Source: Lewinellaceae bacterium (GTDB taxonomy: Bacteria; Bacteroidota; Bacteroidia; Chitinophagales; Saprospiraceae). From it: a DNA stretch of 64,000 nt. The notes beneath the pieces are model-generated. The model was not told the DNA's origin and made no database searches. It saw nothing but the letters and a program-made list of their open reading frames with translations. Position numbers and translations under genes: made by a program. Below are positions 1-9,136 of this stretch, one piece after another (the first letter of the stretch is position 1; each line of letters opens with the position of its first letter). The stretch spans positions 62,001-126,000 of the forward strand of contig JADJSY010000005.1 of the NCBI GenBank assembly GCA_016711435.1, read 5' to 3'.

Positions 1-93
1 AAAAATAACCGATTTTTTAAATTTGATTTTAAAAATAAGGCCTTTTTTTTAAAATAGATTCATAATTTATTCCTATTTCCTTTGCCGCAGCCC

Positions 94-1120
94 CTAATAA
101 CTCATATCATCCAGTTTCACCTTTCCTTTAAAAGTCCAGAACACAAAAGCCGTGTACAACCCGACCATAGGTGTTCCGATCAGGGCAATGGTCAACAAAA
201 TACCCATTGTTTTTTCGCTCGATGCCGCATTGGTAACGGTGATGCTATTGGCCGGGTCATTGGGGGCAAATACCAGATATGGGTAAACTTCTACGGCTAC
301 CGTAGCGAGCAGGGTAGCAATGGTGACGGCTGAGCTGACAAATGCCCAGCGATACCGGCCACGCGTCAGCTGCCGCGGGATATTGGCCACCGCCAACACC
401 ATGATAATAGGTAGTATAAAGAACTGCGGGCTGGAGCGGATTTGGTCGCTCAAATGAGGGATGTACAACAAGGTGTACAGGGTAGTGAGCAAAAGCGATC
501 ACAAAGAAAATGGTGAAATTTTTAGCCAGCAGAGTGAGTTTGGCAAAGAGACGGTTTTCGGTTTTCATGGTCAGAAAAATAGCGCCGTGCATCATAAATA
601 GTGCCAGGGTAGTAATCGATACCAGGATGCTGAATGGATTAAAGAAGTCCAGCCAATTGCCCGCAAATTCGTAGTTGGTGTCCAGCGGAATGCCCAGCGC
701 TACATTTCCAAGCATCAAGCCGAGGGAGAGTGTGACCGTGGTGCAGGCGAAAAAATAGATAAAATCCCAGGAGGCCCGCCAGATTTTTCCCGGCTCTTTG
801 CTCCGAAATTCGATGGCGACGGCGCGGTAAATCAGTCCAACGATAAAAATCATAAACGGCACATAAAAAGCCGAAAAAATAGCGGCGTAAGCCACCGGGA
901 AACCTGCAAACAAGGCGCCGCCGCCGATAACGAGCCAGACCTCGTTGCCGTCCCATACCGGCCCAATCGCATTCAGGGCGATACGTCGGCTTTCTTCTTT
1001 TTTCAAAAAAAGGTGGAGCGCGCCGGCGCCGAGATCAAAGCCGTCGAGGATAGCGTAGCCCGTAATGACTGCTCCGAATACCAAAAACCACCAGGTAGAA
1101 TAATCGATGCCGAGAAACAT
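94..1120 (-). CDS. cydB: Cytochrome bd quinol oxidase subunit II, frameshifted
   Basis: With CydA this inner-membrane protein forms the cytochrome bd terminal oxidase, which oxidises quinol and reduces O2. The N-terminus shows the family motifs DGFDLGAG and GNEVWL and a series of membrane helices. The frame is lost in a run of four A at 491-494 (plus strand). Removing one base joins the first ~209 codons to a second frame that carries the last helices to the stop at 94, giving a normal length of about 341 residues. The ATG lies 30 nt beyond the cydA stop, so the two are one operon read leftwards. The break is most likely a sequencing error because both parts are well conserved. Confidence 0.9.
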
Positions 1121-1150
1121 GTTTCAAAATTTTGGACGTGAGGAACTGGG

Positions 1151-2545
1151 TTAGGGTTTTGGTAGGTTGCGCATCAACGGATTCTCGCGCCGCGAAAAGG
1201 CTTCATTATCTTCGATGTGGTGCGTTCCATCTTCCGGTCCATGTTGAATCTTGCGTGTGAGCAAGTAAAGAAAAAGGACGAGTAACACGACATATACCAG
1301 GGTGAACAGTGCCAGGGAAAACAATATCTGATTAGCCGTCACCGTACGCGAAAAAGCGTCGCTGGTGCGCAGCAGGCCATACACCACCCAGGGTTGCCGG
1401 CCCATTTCTGCGGCAAACCACCCTGCCTGATTGGCGATTTGAGGTAGCACCACCGCCCATACGAACACCTGCATCAGCCATCTTTGCTCAAACAAGCGGC
1501 CACGCCGCCAGAGCCAGACTCCCAACAGAGATAACCCGATCAGCACCATACCGATGGCCACCATGATATGGTAAAACTGGAAAACAGCATTGACCTGCCT
1601 GGGGCGTTCATCTTCCCGGAAACTTTTCAGGCCGCGCACGGGCGTTTTAAAATCCTGGTGAAATAAAAAAGTGAGGCTGCCGGGAATACCGATGCCGGTG
1701 ACTTTTTGCGCTTTCTGATCGACCCAGCCCAGCAGGTACATATCTGCAACAGCCAGCGAGTCGTAGTGGCCTTCGAGTGCCGCAAGTTTGGCGGGTTGAT
1801 TTTTGGCAACACCTCCGGCACTGCTATGCCCGGTGACGAGTTGTGCCAGTGAAGAGATTACCGCAACCACCAATGCAATTTTGAAGGCAGGTTTGGCGAT
1901 TGCCAGGTGGCGATTTTTCAGAATATACCAGGCATTTACGCTCATCACGAAAAAGGCTCCGGCCAGGAATGAACCGATCCATACGTGCGAGAGCCGGTCA
2001 ACGCTCGATGGGTTCAATACCATGACCCAAAACTCAGTGATTTCCGCACGGGCTTTCAGGCCCTCCCCAACAATATGATACCCCGCCGGTGTTTGCTGCC
2101 AGGAATTGGCCACCACAATCCAGACCGCCGAAAACATGGAGCCTAACCAAACCATAACGGTAGAAAAAAAGTGAACCCGCGGCCCGACCCTGTTCCAGCC
2201 GAACAACAACACGCCAAGAAAACCGGATTCCAGCGCAAAGGCAAATATCCCTTCGGCAGCCAATGCCGACCCGAAAATATCGCCTACATATTTGGAATAA
2301 GTAGCCCAGTTGGTGCCAAACTCAAACTCCATTACGATACCAGTAGCGACTCCGATGCCAAAAATCAAGGCAAAGATTTTGATCCAGAATCTTGTCATCT
2401 GCTCATAAATCTTTTCTCCTGTACGGAGGTACATACCTTCCATGATAACAAGTATCAATCCTAATCCGATGCTGATCGGTGGGTAGATGTAGTGAAATGC
2501 TATCGTGAATGCGAATTGAATACGCGCCAATATTTCGGTGTCCAT
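1151..2545 (-). CDS. cydA: Cytochrome bd quinol oxidase subunit I
   Basis: This is the heme-bearing subunit of cytochrome bd oxidase, 464 residues. Visible family marks are the N-terminal heme ligand His18 in IAFHYIYPP, acidic residues in the AEGIFAFALESGF helix, and the GRQPW motif near residue 390. The segment between the central helices is short, as in the short Q-loop class. It is first in a cydAB operon. No Crp/Fnr-like site like those downstream in the window was found in its 5' region. Such oxidases resist sulfide and nitric oxide, which fits the neighbouring sulfide oxidation genes. Confidence 0.95.
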   Translation of the reverse strand: MDTEILARIQFAFTIAFHYIYPPISIGLGLILVIMEGMYLRTGEKIYEQMTRFWIKIFALIFGIGVATGIVMEFEFGTNWATYSKYVGDIFGSALAAEGIFAFALESGFLGVLLFGWNRVGPRVHFFSTVMVWLGSMFSAVWIVVANSWQQTPAGYHIVGEGLKARAEITEFWVMVLNPSSVDRLSHVWIGSFLAGAFFVMSVNAWYILKNRHLAIAKPAFKIALVVAVISSLAQLVTGHSSAGGVAKNQPAKLAALEGHYDSLAVADMYLLGWVDQKAQKVTGIGIPGSLTFLFHQDFKTPVRGLKSFREDERPRQVNAVFQFYHIMVAIGMVLIGLSLLGVWLWRRGRLFEQRWLMQVFVWAVVLPQIANQAGWFAAEMGRQPWVVYGLLRTSDAFSRTVTANQILFSLALFTLVYVVLLVLFLYLLTRKIQHGPEDGTHHIEDNEAFSRRENPLMRNLPKP

Positions 2546-2651
2546 AGTATGGTTGTATAAATAGTCCTGTTTCTCCCATCAATCAGTCCATGCTTTCCGG
2601 TGCAGCTTCCTTGACCTTTGCAGCACATTTTTCAAAAAAAAGTATTCATAC

Positions 2652-2825
2652 ATGGAATCTATAACAGTAATGGGTATGCCGCGCATAGGCGATCTTGCTC
2701 CTGATTTTAAAAGCCGAAGATACAACCGCTTCGGCTTTTTTTATTTGGCCGGCCTTTACAGTCTTCCTGTGCAGGCACAGCACATGGATAGTCACTTTGC
2801 CTGTTATGTGAAATTTTGTTTTTAA
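2652..2825 (+). pseudogene. Possible peroxiredoxin N-terminal remnant
   Basis: A 57-codon frame opens with MGMPRIGDLAPDFK. This is the standard peroxiredoxin beginning and matches PRIGDMAPSFEAI in the intact-looking peroxiredoxin at 8502. After about 19 codons the similarity ends exactly at an intrinsic terminator hairpin. The rest of a peroxiredoxin, including the PxxxTxxC motif, is absent. It may be the scar of a deletion, or a short leader peptide ending at a terminator. The family resemblance is seen by eye only. Confidence 0.4.
2709..2742 (+). terminator. Intrinsic terminator
   Basis: The stem AAAAGCCGAAG pairs with CTTCGGCTTTT around a nine-base loop and runs into a T tract. It sits inside the possible peroxiredoxin remnant, upstream of the sulfide:quinone oxidoreductase gene, so it would stop rightward transcription entering from the cydA side. 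Confidence 0.75.
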
Positions 2826-2959
2826 AAAACCTAAACCCGCCATTCAATATTCCACCAAACTTAAAAAGTCCTGAATCTTCCATGAAAAGTGCAATTACCT
2901 GCCCCGCTATATACCGCAGTTTTGCACCTGCATTCAAACTTCACTATTTACTTATTATC

Positions 2960-4151
2960 ATGGTACACCATCAAATAGTTATTATCGGCGGCGGCAACGC
3001 AGGTATTTCAACCGCTGCTCAACTCTTGCGCAAAAACAAGTCTTTGGATATTGCCATCGTTGACCCTGCTGACAAGCACTATTACCAACCGGCCTGGACT
3101 TTGGTTGGTGGAGGCGTGTTTGATATCAACAAAACGGAGCGCACAGAAGCATCCGTTATGCCAAAAGGGGTGACATGGCTTAAACAAAAAGCGCTTTCTT
3201 TCGCGCCTGACCAAAACCAGGTAGAACTGGAAAACGGACCGGTACAATACGACTATCTGATCGTTTGCCCCGGTATCCAACTCAACTGGAATGCCATCAA
3301 GGGCCTTCCGGAGACCCTGGGCAAAAATAATGTGTGCAGCAACTACTCTTTTCGAATCTGCTCCATATACCTTTGAATGTGTGAAAAACTTCAAAGGTGG
3401 GAAGGCTATTTTCCACAACCCGTCTACCCCGGTGAAATGCGGCGGAGCGCCGCACAAAATCATGTATCTGGCGACAGATTATTTCCGCAAACACGGGGTG
3501 CTGCCGAAAGCCGACGTGCAGTATTGGAGCGGTGTAGGCAAGTTGTTTGCTGTGCCACAATATGAAAAAACACTGCTGGAAGTTGTCAAACGCGGCAACA
3601 TCAAGTTGAATTTCATGTACAACCTCACCGAAATTGACGGCCCGAACCATGTTGCCAAATTTGTCGGCTTCGGGGAGAACAACAAGGACCAGGTAGAGGA
3701 GGTTGTATTTGACATGATTCACGTCACGCCACCGCAAAGTGCGCCCGATTTTGTGCGCAACAGCAGCCTGGTGAACAGCGCAGGCTGGGTAGAGGTGGAT
3801 CAGGGTACGCTGCAACACGTACGCCACGCCAACATTTTCTCGCTGGGGGATGTCGCCGGATTGCCCATTTCCAAAACAGGAGCCGCCATCCGCAAACAAG
3901 CGCCCGTGGTGGTTCAAAACCTGCTGGATGTCATTGCCGGCCGTAAACCATCGGCTACCTATTTGGGTTACACATCCTGTCCGCTGGTCACGGGCTACGG
4001 CAAATTGGTGCTGGCCGAGTTCGACTACAACAACACACCGATGGAAACCTTTCCTTTCGACCAGTCAAAAGAGCGTTGGTCTATGTACCAACTGAAAAGA
4101 GAGGTGCTCCCGCGTATGTACTGGGGCGCGATACTGAAAGGCCTGGCTTAG
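2960..4151 (+). CDS. sqr: Sulfide:quinone oxidoreductase, type II (SQOR-like), frameshifted
   Basis: This flavoprotein oxidises sulfide to sulfane sulfur and passes electrons to quinone at the membrane. The start chosen gives MVHHQIVIIGGGNAG, an FAD-binding Rossmann motif. Cysteine motifs typical of the family are present (VCPGIQ, KCGGAPHKIMYL, YTSCPLVTGYGK). The C-terminal ETFPFDQSKER stretch closely recalls animal SQOR, so this is the type II class. One extra base near 3345-3352 (TACTCTTTTC) splits it into two frames, and correcting it gives about 396 residues. It lies between cydA (divergent) and an AraC regulator, near a persulfide dioxygenase. Confidence 0.88.
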
Positions 4152-4163
4152 CGTGTTGCAATT

Positions 4164-4208
4164 GGTGACTTTTATCACCTTGTACAAATTACTTATTCCG
4201 GACTTTTG
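4164..4208 (+). promoter_or_regulatory. Crp/Fnr-like operator and -7 box before the AraC gene
   Basis: GGTGACTTTTATCACC (4164-4179) is a palindrome with GGTGA/TCACC half-sites and a 6-bp centre. A -7-like GACTTTTG follows at 4201-4208. The centre is 29.5 bp before the box, one base short of the spacing in the other promoters of this set. Confidence 0.55.
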
Positions 4209-4221
4209 CATAAAAGAAATT

Positions 4222-5112
4222 ATGGCAAAAAAAATGCCGACATACAGCATTTGCAACCTGCTCGGTGCAGACCGCTGCATGACCGAAATTGTGGTAACCC
4301 GGCTCCGCGATTTTATGGATTCGCACCGGGATATTCAATTTCCGCATCGGCACGATTTTTATCAAATCGTACTTTTTACCCGGGGTGGCGGGCAGCATTC
4401 TATTGATTTTCAGCAATACGAGGCGCAACCGCACCAGGTGTATTATATGGCGCCAGGCCAAATACATACCTGGGATTTCAGCGCTGAAACAGATGGTTAT
4501 CTGGTCAATTTTAATGATTCGTTTTTTACATCCATGTATCATAACCCGTACTTTGTACGGGAATTTCCCTTGTTCAGCAACATTAGCGGCTCATCGGTAA
4601 ATACATTAGACATGTCTTGTTGCGCCGAGGTCGAGCAAACGTTTGCCCAAATGCTGGACGAGTTTAACCATGGAGGCGACTATACCATGGATATCTTGCG
4701 CGGGATGCTCATGGTCATTTTGGTCCGGCTCTCTCGCGTAGTGCCGGTTACCTTCAAAGAGGGCGCTTCCAAACATAATGTAGTGCTCATGCGGCAGTTT
4801 GAAAAACTTATCGAGATTCATTTTCGTGAAAAAAGACTGCCCAAAGAATACGCCGAGATGATGTTTGTGACGCCCAATCACCTCAACGCGCTCACCAATA
4901 ATGTCGTTGGAAAAAGCGCAGGAGAGCTCATCCGGGAGCGCATTCTACTGGAAGCCAAACGCCTGTTGGCCAACTCCGACCTGATGATCGGTCAAATAGC
5001 CGAGGCACTTCATTTTGAAGACAATGCTTATTTCACGCGATTTTTCAAAAAATATTTGGGAACGACCCCGGAAGGATTTCGCGCAGCCTATGCGCTGAGC
5101 GGTACGGGGTGA
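4222..5112 (+). CDS. AraC-family transcriptional regulator
   Basis: This cytoplasmic DNA-binding regulator has 296 residues from the ATG at 4222. An N-terminal cupin-type sensor domain carries histidines (FPHRHDFYQ) and a YYMAPGQIHTW stretch. The C-terminal ~100 residues hold two helix-turn-helix units of AraC type, with IGQIAEALHFEDNAYFTRFFKKY near the end. An earlier in-frame ATG at 4153 would add 23 residues that do not look like the family, and the promoter elements proposed upstream lie in that stretch, so the later start is preferred. It follows the sulfide oxidoreductase by 70 nt and precedes an exporter gene, so it may control this sulfur cluster. Confidence 0.85.
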   Translation: MAKKMPTYSICNLLGADRCMTEIVVTRLRDFMDSHRDIQFPHRHDFYQIVLFTRGGGQHSIDFQQYEAQPHQVYYMAPGQIHTWDFSAETDGYLVNFNDSFFTSMYHNPYFVREFPLFSNISGSSVNTLDMSCCAEVEQTFAQMLDEFNHGGDYTMDILRGMLMVILVRLSRVVPVTFKEGASKHNVVLMRQFEKLIEIHFREKRLPKEYAEMMFVTPNHLNALTNNVVGKSAGELIRERILLEAKRLLANSDLMIGQIAEALHFEDNAYFTRFFKKYLGTTPEGFRAAYALSGTG

Positions 5113-5131
5113 CTCCTGTTTTTTTGGCCCG

Positions 5132-5177
5132 TGTGACAAATATCACAGGATAGCGCTGCCGGCTGCCACCACCTTTG
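5132..5177 (+). promoter_or_regulatory. Crp/Fnr-like operator and -7 box before the TauE/SafE gene
   Basis: TGTGACAAATATCACA (5132-5147) is a perfect palindrome. CACCTTTG at 5170-5177 fits the -7 box in seven of eight positions. The palindrome centre is 30.5 bp before the box, so about -41.5 from the predicted start of transcription, the class II activator position. Confidence 0.75.
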
Positions 5178-5209
5178 CACTATCATTTTTACAACTCTAG
5201 TTTTAGTTC

Positions 5210-6043
5210 ATGGAAATTATAGGCTATTTCGCGTCGGCACTCATCGGCGTTTCATTAGGGCTGATTGGCGGCGGCGGCAGTATCCTGACTGTACCTGTTT
5301 TGGTTTATCTTTTTGGCGTTGATCCCGTGTTGGCCACCGCATATTCGCTTTTTATCGTCGGCTCTACCAGTTTGGTGGGGGTTTTCCCCAAATATAAAGA
5401 GGGTTTGGTCAATGTAAAAACCGCTGTCATTTTTGGTATTCCGGCCATTATGGCGGTGTATGCTACGCGTGCCTGGCTGGTTCCGATGATTCCCAATCCG
5501 GTGTTTTCCATCGGCGACTTCGTGGTATCAAAAGCGATGTTAATGATGGGGCTTTTCGCCATTCTGATGGTGTTTGCCTCGTATTCAATGATACGCGATA
5601 AAAAGAGCAGTTCAAAAGAAGCGGAAGTAACAGGACCTCAACAATTTAACTACCCGATGATATTGGCGGAAGGCGCCATTGTTGGAGTGCTAACCGGCCT
5701 GGTAGGCGCAGGTGGCGGATTCCTGATTATCCCGGCGCTCGTTTTGTTCAGCAAGTTGCCCATGAAACAGGCAGTTGGCACCTCATTGCTTATCATCGCT
5801 GCCAAATCGCTCATCGGCTTTACCGGCGACCTTTCGCAGTATGAAATGGACTGGACATTGCTCGGTGTCGTTACGGCACTGGCTATTGTGGGTATTTTTA
5901 TCGGCAACCGGCTCAGCCGTAGTGTGGATGGAGAAAAACTCAAAAAAGCCTTTGGCTGGTTCGTGCTTGTCATGGGCATTTACATCCTGATAAAAGAACT
6001 GTACCTCAATCCCGCATCTGCTGTCGCGGTAATGGGACATTAA
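5210..6043 (+). CDS. TauE/SafE-family sulfite/sulfur-anion exporter
   Basis: This polytopic inner-membrane protein of 277 residues has the internal duplication of the family: a glycine-rich GLIGGGGSILTVPVL near residue 20 and a second copy, GLVGAGGGFLIIPALV, near residue 165. Family members export sulfite, sulfonates or related organosulfur anions. The sulfide oxidoreductase upstream and persulfide dioxygenase downstream favour sulfite or thiosulfate as cargo, but this is inferred from context. Its own Crp/Fnr-like promoter lies in the 97-nt gap after the AraC gene. Confidence 0.85.
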   Translation: MEIIGYFASALIGVSLGLIGGGGSILTVPVLVYLFGVDPVLATAYSLFIVGSTSLVGVFPKYKEGLVNVKTAVIFGIPAIMAVYATRAWLVPMIPNPVFSIGDFVVSKAMLMMGLFAILMVFASYSMIRDKKSSSKEAEVTGPQQFNYPMILAEGAIVGVLTGLVGAGGGFLIIPALVLFSKLPMKQAVGTSLLIIAAKSLIGFTGDLSQYEMDWTLLGVVTALAIVGIFIGNRLSRSVDGEKLKKAFGWFVLVMGIYILIKELYLNPASAVAVMGH

Positions 6044-6092
6044 ATTCTTTTTGCCGAAAAACCTATTGAACTATACGCAGTAAGCGTCCACT

Positions 6093-6350
6093 TCAGCGGT
6101 CACGGTGGATCACATCCAGCGGGATTTCAGTGTACTCCAATGCGCTGAGGCGGTGCTCCATCCCATCAACCAGTTGTTTATAAACCACGGCGCCTTCCAA
6201 TACCAGCAGCATGGGGGCACGGGGCTTTTGTGTTCTTTGATAACCTCGCCTTTGCGCAGGTGAATGGCAGTCAGGCGGCCATTTTGGGCTTTGAAAGGGG
6301 GCGGAATACGGGTCCTCCTTACCTTTTCGGAGTAATTCAGATAATTTCAT
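6093..6350 (-). CDS. Small cupin-domain protein, two compensating frameshifts
   Basis: Corrected, this encodes about 85 residues forming a single small cupin barrel. The middle third reads in a shifted frame (KAQNGRLTAIHLRKGEV, then IKEHKSPVP), between runs of five G at 6297-6301 and 6213-6217. One fewer base in the first run and one more in the second restores a continuous cupin with MLLVLEGAVVYK. The substrate cannot be told. Its start overlaps the end of the upstream membrane gene by 4 nt, making it the last gene of a leftward operon that begins near 8960. Confidence 0.6.
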   Translation of the reverse strand: MKLSELLRKGKEDPYSAPFQSPKWPPDCHSPAQRRGYQRTQKPRAPMLLVLEGAVVYKQLVDGMEHRLSALEYTEIPLDVIHRDR

Positions 6351-6764
6351 TGAAAAAAGATTTGATTGTTAGTGATCGGCACTAGGCTTGTTGTTTTTGA
6401 GATTAAGTACCAGGAAATTCCGGTGAACAGAATGGTCATTGAAATACGAAATAGCATAGCCTTCACTGTTCCCATTTCATAAATACCACCAGATTCTATA
6501 TGCCATAACAATCCTAAGAAACCTACCAGAAGAACCCGAGGAGGCAATAAGCAGTTGTTGTCCATATCTTCTGAACAGCCCAAAGGCTGCAAGTAAATAC
6601 AAGAAGCCGCAGATAAAATTCGTGACTACCACAAACAGCACATAATTGCCTTCTTTAGCCCGTATTCCGAATAAGTCAAAGATGACCGAGCCGCTCATAA
6701 ATATAGTCAGCAATGCAAACAGCGTAAGCACCACAGCCGCGATTTTGGGAAAGATATTTTTCAT
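6347..6764 (-). CDS. Four-helix membrane protein of unknown function, frameshifted
   Basis: About 138 residues with four predicted membrane segments. The two frames join at a run of three C (plus strand) at 6535-6537, where removing one base links LLIASS to VLLVGFLGLLW. I do not recognise the family. It overlaps the cupin gene by 4 nt and starts 17 nt after the lipoprotein gene, so it belongs to the same leftward operon as the peroxiredoxin and TetR genes. Confidence 0.55.
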
Positions 6765-6781
6765 AAAACAACCAGGTTTGA

Positions 6782-7191
6782 TTATTGAAAAAAGGTCTGA
6801 TAATCAGCGAGATGCTGCTTCAATTGGCCAATGGCGGCTTCTGCCTCCGTAGTGTTGTCGCCATCTATTTTTTCAAACAACGCCTTCATGGGCAACAGGT
6901 AATTGTGCAGTTGGTCGTGCGCAGGGCCTTTCATCGTACATTGTTTAAAAATATTCTGAAAAGTAGTTTCTAATTCGGCCCGCATGGCTTTTCTGGTGGC
7001 GACTTCGGCTGTTTGGCCTTCGTATTTTGCCAGAATAGCCTGCATATCAGCAATGCCGCTGGTGGTTTCTGGATTGGCGACCCAGCGATTGCCCTTGTCC
7101 AACTGAATGGCTTCTGCTTTTTCGTGATGGTCGCCGGTGCAGGCTTGAATGAACGGAAGGGACAACAGGGCGAAAAAAGTATGTATTTCAT
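6782..7191 (-). CDS. Small predicted lipoprotein, frameshifted in its signal peptide
   Basis: With one base added in the run of six A at 7173-7178, the gene starts MKYILFFALLSLP and runs into a lipobox-like IQAC, so the mature protein would be lipid-anchored and periplasmic. The ~120-residue mature part is charged and helical, with conserved-looking His, Cys and Trp residues. Its family is unknown to me. Without the correction the frame starts inside the signal peptide. It lies 27 nt downstream of the TetR gene. Confidence 0.6.
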
Positions 7192-7218
7192 GAAATTATT
7201 TTGTTGAAATGAGCGAAA

Positions 7219-7789
7219 TCAGATTTTCAATGTGTTGATTTTCAGCATTTTTACATCAAATTTAAAAGCCCCTATCCTCCATTGAAGCATAAGCAAACGA
7301 AATGAACCCATGAGAATATGGGTCAGTTCTTCCGCTGGGATATGTGCGATAAACGCCTTATTTTTTGCCCGTCCTCAATAATGCAATACTGTGCTGCGCA
7401 TTAGAAACATAATGCGCAACATATCCGCTTTAATCGCCGGACTGTAGGTCAGTAATCCATCCGAAAAGATTGCAACCAGAAAATGAGGATGTTCGGCAAG
7501 ATATTCGATTTGATTTCCAAACAAAAGACGCAAGCGCTCCGAGGGGGCAACTTCTGTCATTGCGGCAATAGGCGGCAAACGCTCCTCCATATTGGCGTAC
7601 AGGTATTGCAATAGGGCAGCGAGGATTTCCCTCCTTGCTGGCATAATGCCGATACAAAGCCGACTCCGTAAAACCGACTCGTTTGGCCAGGCTTTTAGTC
7701 GTCAAGCCGCCGACACCCTCCTCATACAGGATGGCGCCAGCGGCTTCGAGAATTTCTAATTGACGAGGTTTAAGTTCCATTTTAGGCAA
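7219..7789 (-). CDS. TetR-family transcriptional regulator, frameshifted
   Basis: The N-terminal ~50 residues are a clear TetR helix-turn-helix (ILEAAGAILYEEG, then ESALYRHYASKE). The frame breaks in a CCC run at 7629-7631 and again around 7361-7385, where IIEDGQK appears in another frame before the C-terminal helices resume and end at 7219. Corrected length is about 189 residues, normal for the family. It starts 3 nt after the peroxiredoxin stop, so the two are co-transcribed. It probably autoregulates the operon in response to an unknown ligand. Confidence 0.75.
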
Positions 7790-7792
7790 ACT

Positions 7793-8502
7793 CTAATGTG
7801 TTACTGGCGGGTTTTTCACCTGTTCCAAGGATAGTTTCTTAGTGCAGAAAAACCAATCGTAACATTTTACGCTTTCGTCTTTACTGTCCATTCGTTCTTT
7901 TGCAACGCCACAAGAACCTGCCGTCGGAACAATCACATCATCACCAGGCTCCCAGTTGCCGGCGTCGCAATACTATAAGCATCAGCCGTTTGCAGGGCGA
8001 TAATGACCCCTTTTCAATTCATCAAAATTTCTTCCCAATGAAAGCGGATAATAAATCATTGCTCTGATGACGCCCTTGGATCAATAAAAACACGGCGCGC
8101 ACGGCTTTGGTCGCTCTCGCCAGGTTGTATCATGCCGTACTTTTTTGCCACATTCATCGTGATGTCTTCTATCAGCGGAAAAGTGACTTCAATATTTTTC
8201 ATTCCGTTGAATTCGATTTTCTCCTTAATCGTGCGCAGCCATGCGATGTGGCTGTATAGCCCGTCAATGGACAAGCCGACCAACTGGGTATTTAAAGCGG
8301 CAAACTCATCTTGCATACTGGCAAACGTCATAAACTCTGAGGTACACACAGGCGTAAAATCGGCCGGGTGACTGAATAATATCACCCATTTTCCGGTATA
8401 ATCTGATGGAAAATTGATATTCCCTTGTGTGGTTATAGCTTCAAAGCTGGGCGCCATGTCGCCTATGCGGGGCAGAAAACTGCCATTGTCTGTGGGTTCC
8501 AT
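7793..8502 (-). CDS. 1-Cys peroxiredoxin (Prx6 type), frameshifted
   Basis: This enzyme reduces hydroperoxides through a single peroxidatic cysteine in HPADFTPVCTSEF (residues ~46-58). The open frame stops at 8056, but the family's C-terminal domain continues in shifted frames. Missing A at 8076-8077, an extra G at 8007-8010 and missing A at 7956-7957 restore GVIRAMIYYPLSLGRN, IALQTADAYSIATPANW and the tail to the stop at 7793. That gives about 236 residues, the usual Prx6 length. It is second in a leftward operon, 10 nt after a membrane-protein gene and 3 nt before the TetR gene. Confidence 0.82.
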
Positions 8503-8512
8503 TGTTAATTAT

Positions 8513-8928
8513 TTAAATTTTGATTTGTTTCATGTTTAAAAAAGAGAAGCCAAGCCAGATGACTGAAATCGTCATTGCAATTGCGCCTATTAATACCAGG
8601 GCAGGCGGTAATCCAAAATAGACTTCGGATAGAATTCCTATCGGCATCAACAAACCTGTTAAGGCCAACCAGGAAATTGCCTTGGTATTTTTAAGTTTCA
8701 CCTCGAAATGCAGCAATAAATAGCCTATCAGGATATTTAAAAACGCAAATAAATTGCCATGGACGTGTGCCAATCTGGTCTCGAAGTGTTTGCCCGTGGA
8801 GTATGTATTGATCCATTCTTCCTTGCCGGGAGCGAAGTCCCGTAAATAGATAAGCAGGAATCCATAAGCCATAAAAAGCCCATGGTCAGGAATCCGATGG
8901 CGATGTTGTTTTTGCCGTTCATAATCAA
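8513..8928 (-). CDS. Four-helix membrane protein of unknown function, frameshifted
   Basis: About 138 residues with four predicted helices. A run of five A at 8873-8877 lacks one base, and correcting it joins the N-terminus (MNGKNNIAIGFLTMGF) to the rest. The stretch RLAHVHGNLFAFLN contains two histidines within a helix and could bind heme or metal, but I cannot name the family. It is the first gene of the leftward operon, under a Crp/Fnr-like promoter with perfect geometry. Confidence 0.55.
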
Positions 8929-8959
8929 TCAGTTTTAGAAGTGTGTGAATACTTACTCA

Positions 8960-9005
8960 CAAAGATATGGGCTAGTTTTCTCCGCGGTTCGTGACATTGG
9001 TCACG
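8960..9005 (-). promoter_or_regulatory. Crp/Fnr-like operator and -7 box of the leftward operon
   Basis: CGTGACATTGGTCACG (8990-9005) is a perfect palindrome. On the minus strand TATCTTTG (8967 down to 8960) is an exact TAnnTTTG box. The centre-to-box distance is 30.5 bp, the same as for the TauE, porin and persulfide dioxygenase promoters. It should drive the six genes ending at 6093. Confidence 0.8.
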
Positions 9006-9058
9006 GAAGGGGGTGATGCTGGTTAAATAAGCGCCGCGTAGTGGCGACACCGTTTATA

Positions 9059-9103
9059 GTGACATAAGTCACGCCCCCCCGCCCCCCAACTGCCTGACCT
9101 TTG
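9059..9103 (+). promoter_or_regulatory. Crp/Fnr-like operator and -7 box of the porin gene
   Basis: GTGACATAAGTCAC (9059-9072) is a perfect palindrome with a -7-like GACCTTTG at 9096-9103. The centre is again 30.5 bp before the box. A second site 68 bp away serves the divergent operon, so one regulator could turn on both. Confidence 0.78.
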
Positions 9104-9136
9104 TGGCGGTATCTGAAGAAGATATTGTACCACAAC

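Noticed and set aside
2816..2959. An upstream start for the sulfide:quinone oxidoreductase
   Set aside because: The added 48 residues have no family similarity, and the ATG at 2960 begins directly before the FAD-binding motif.
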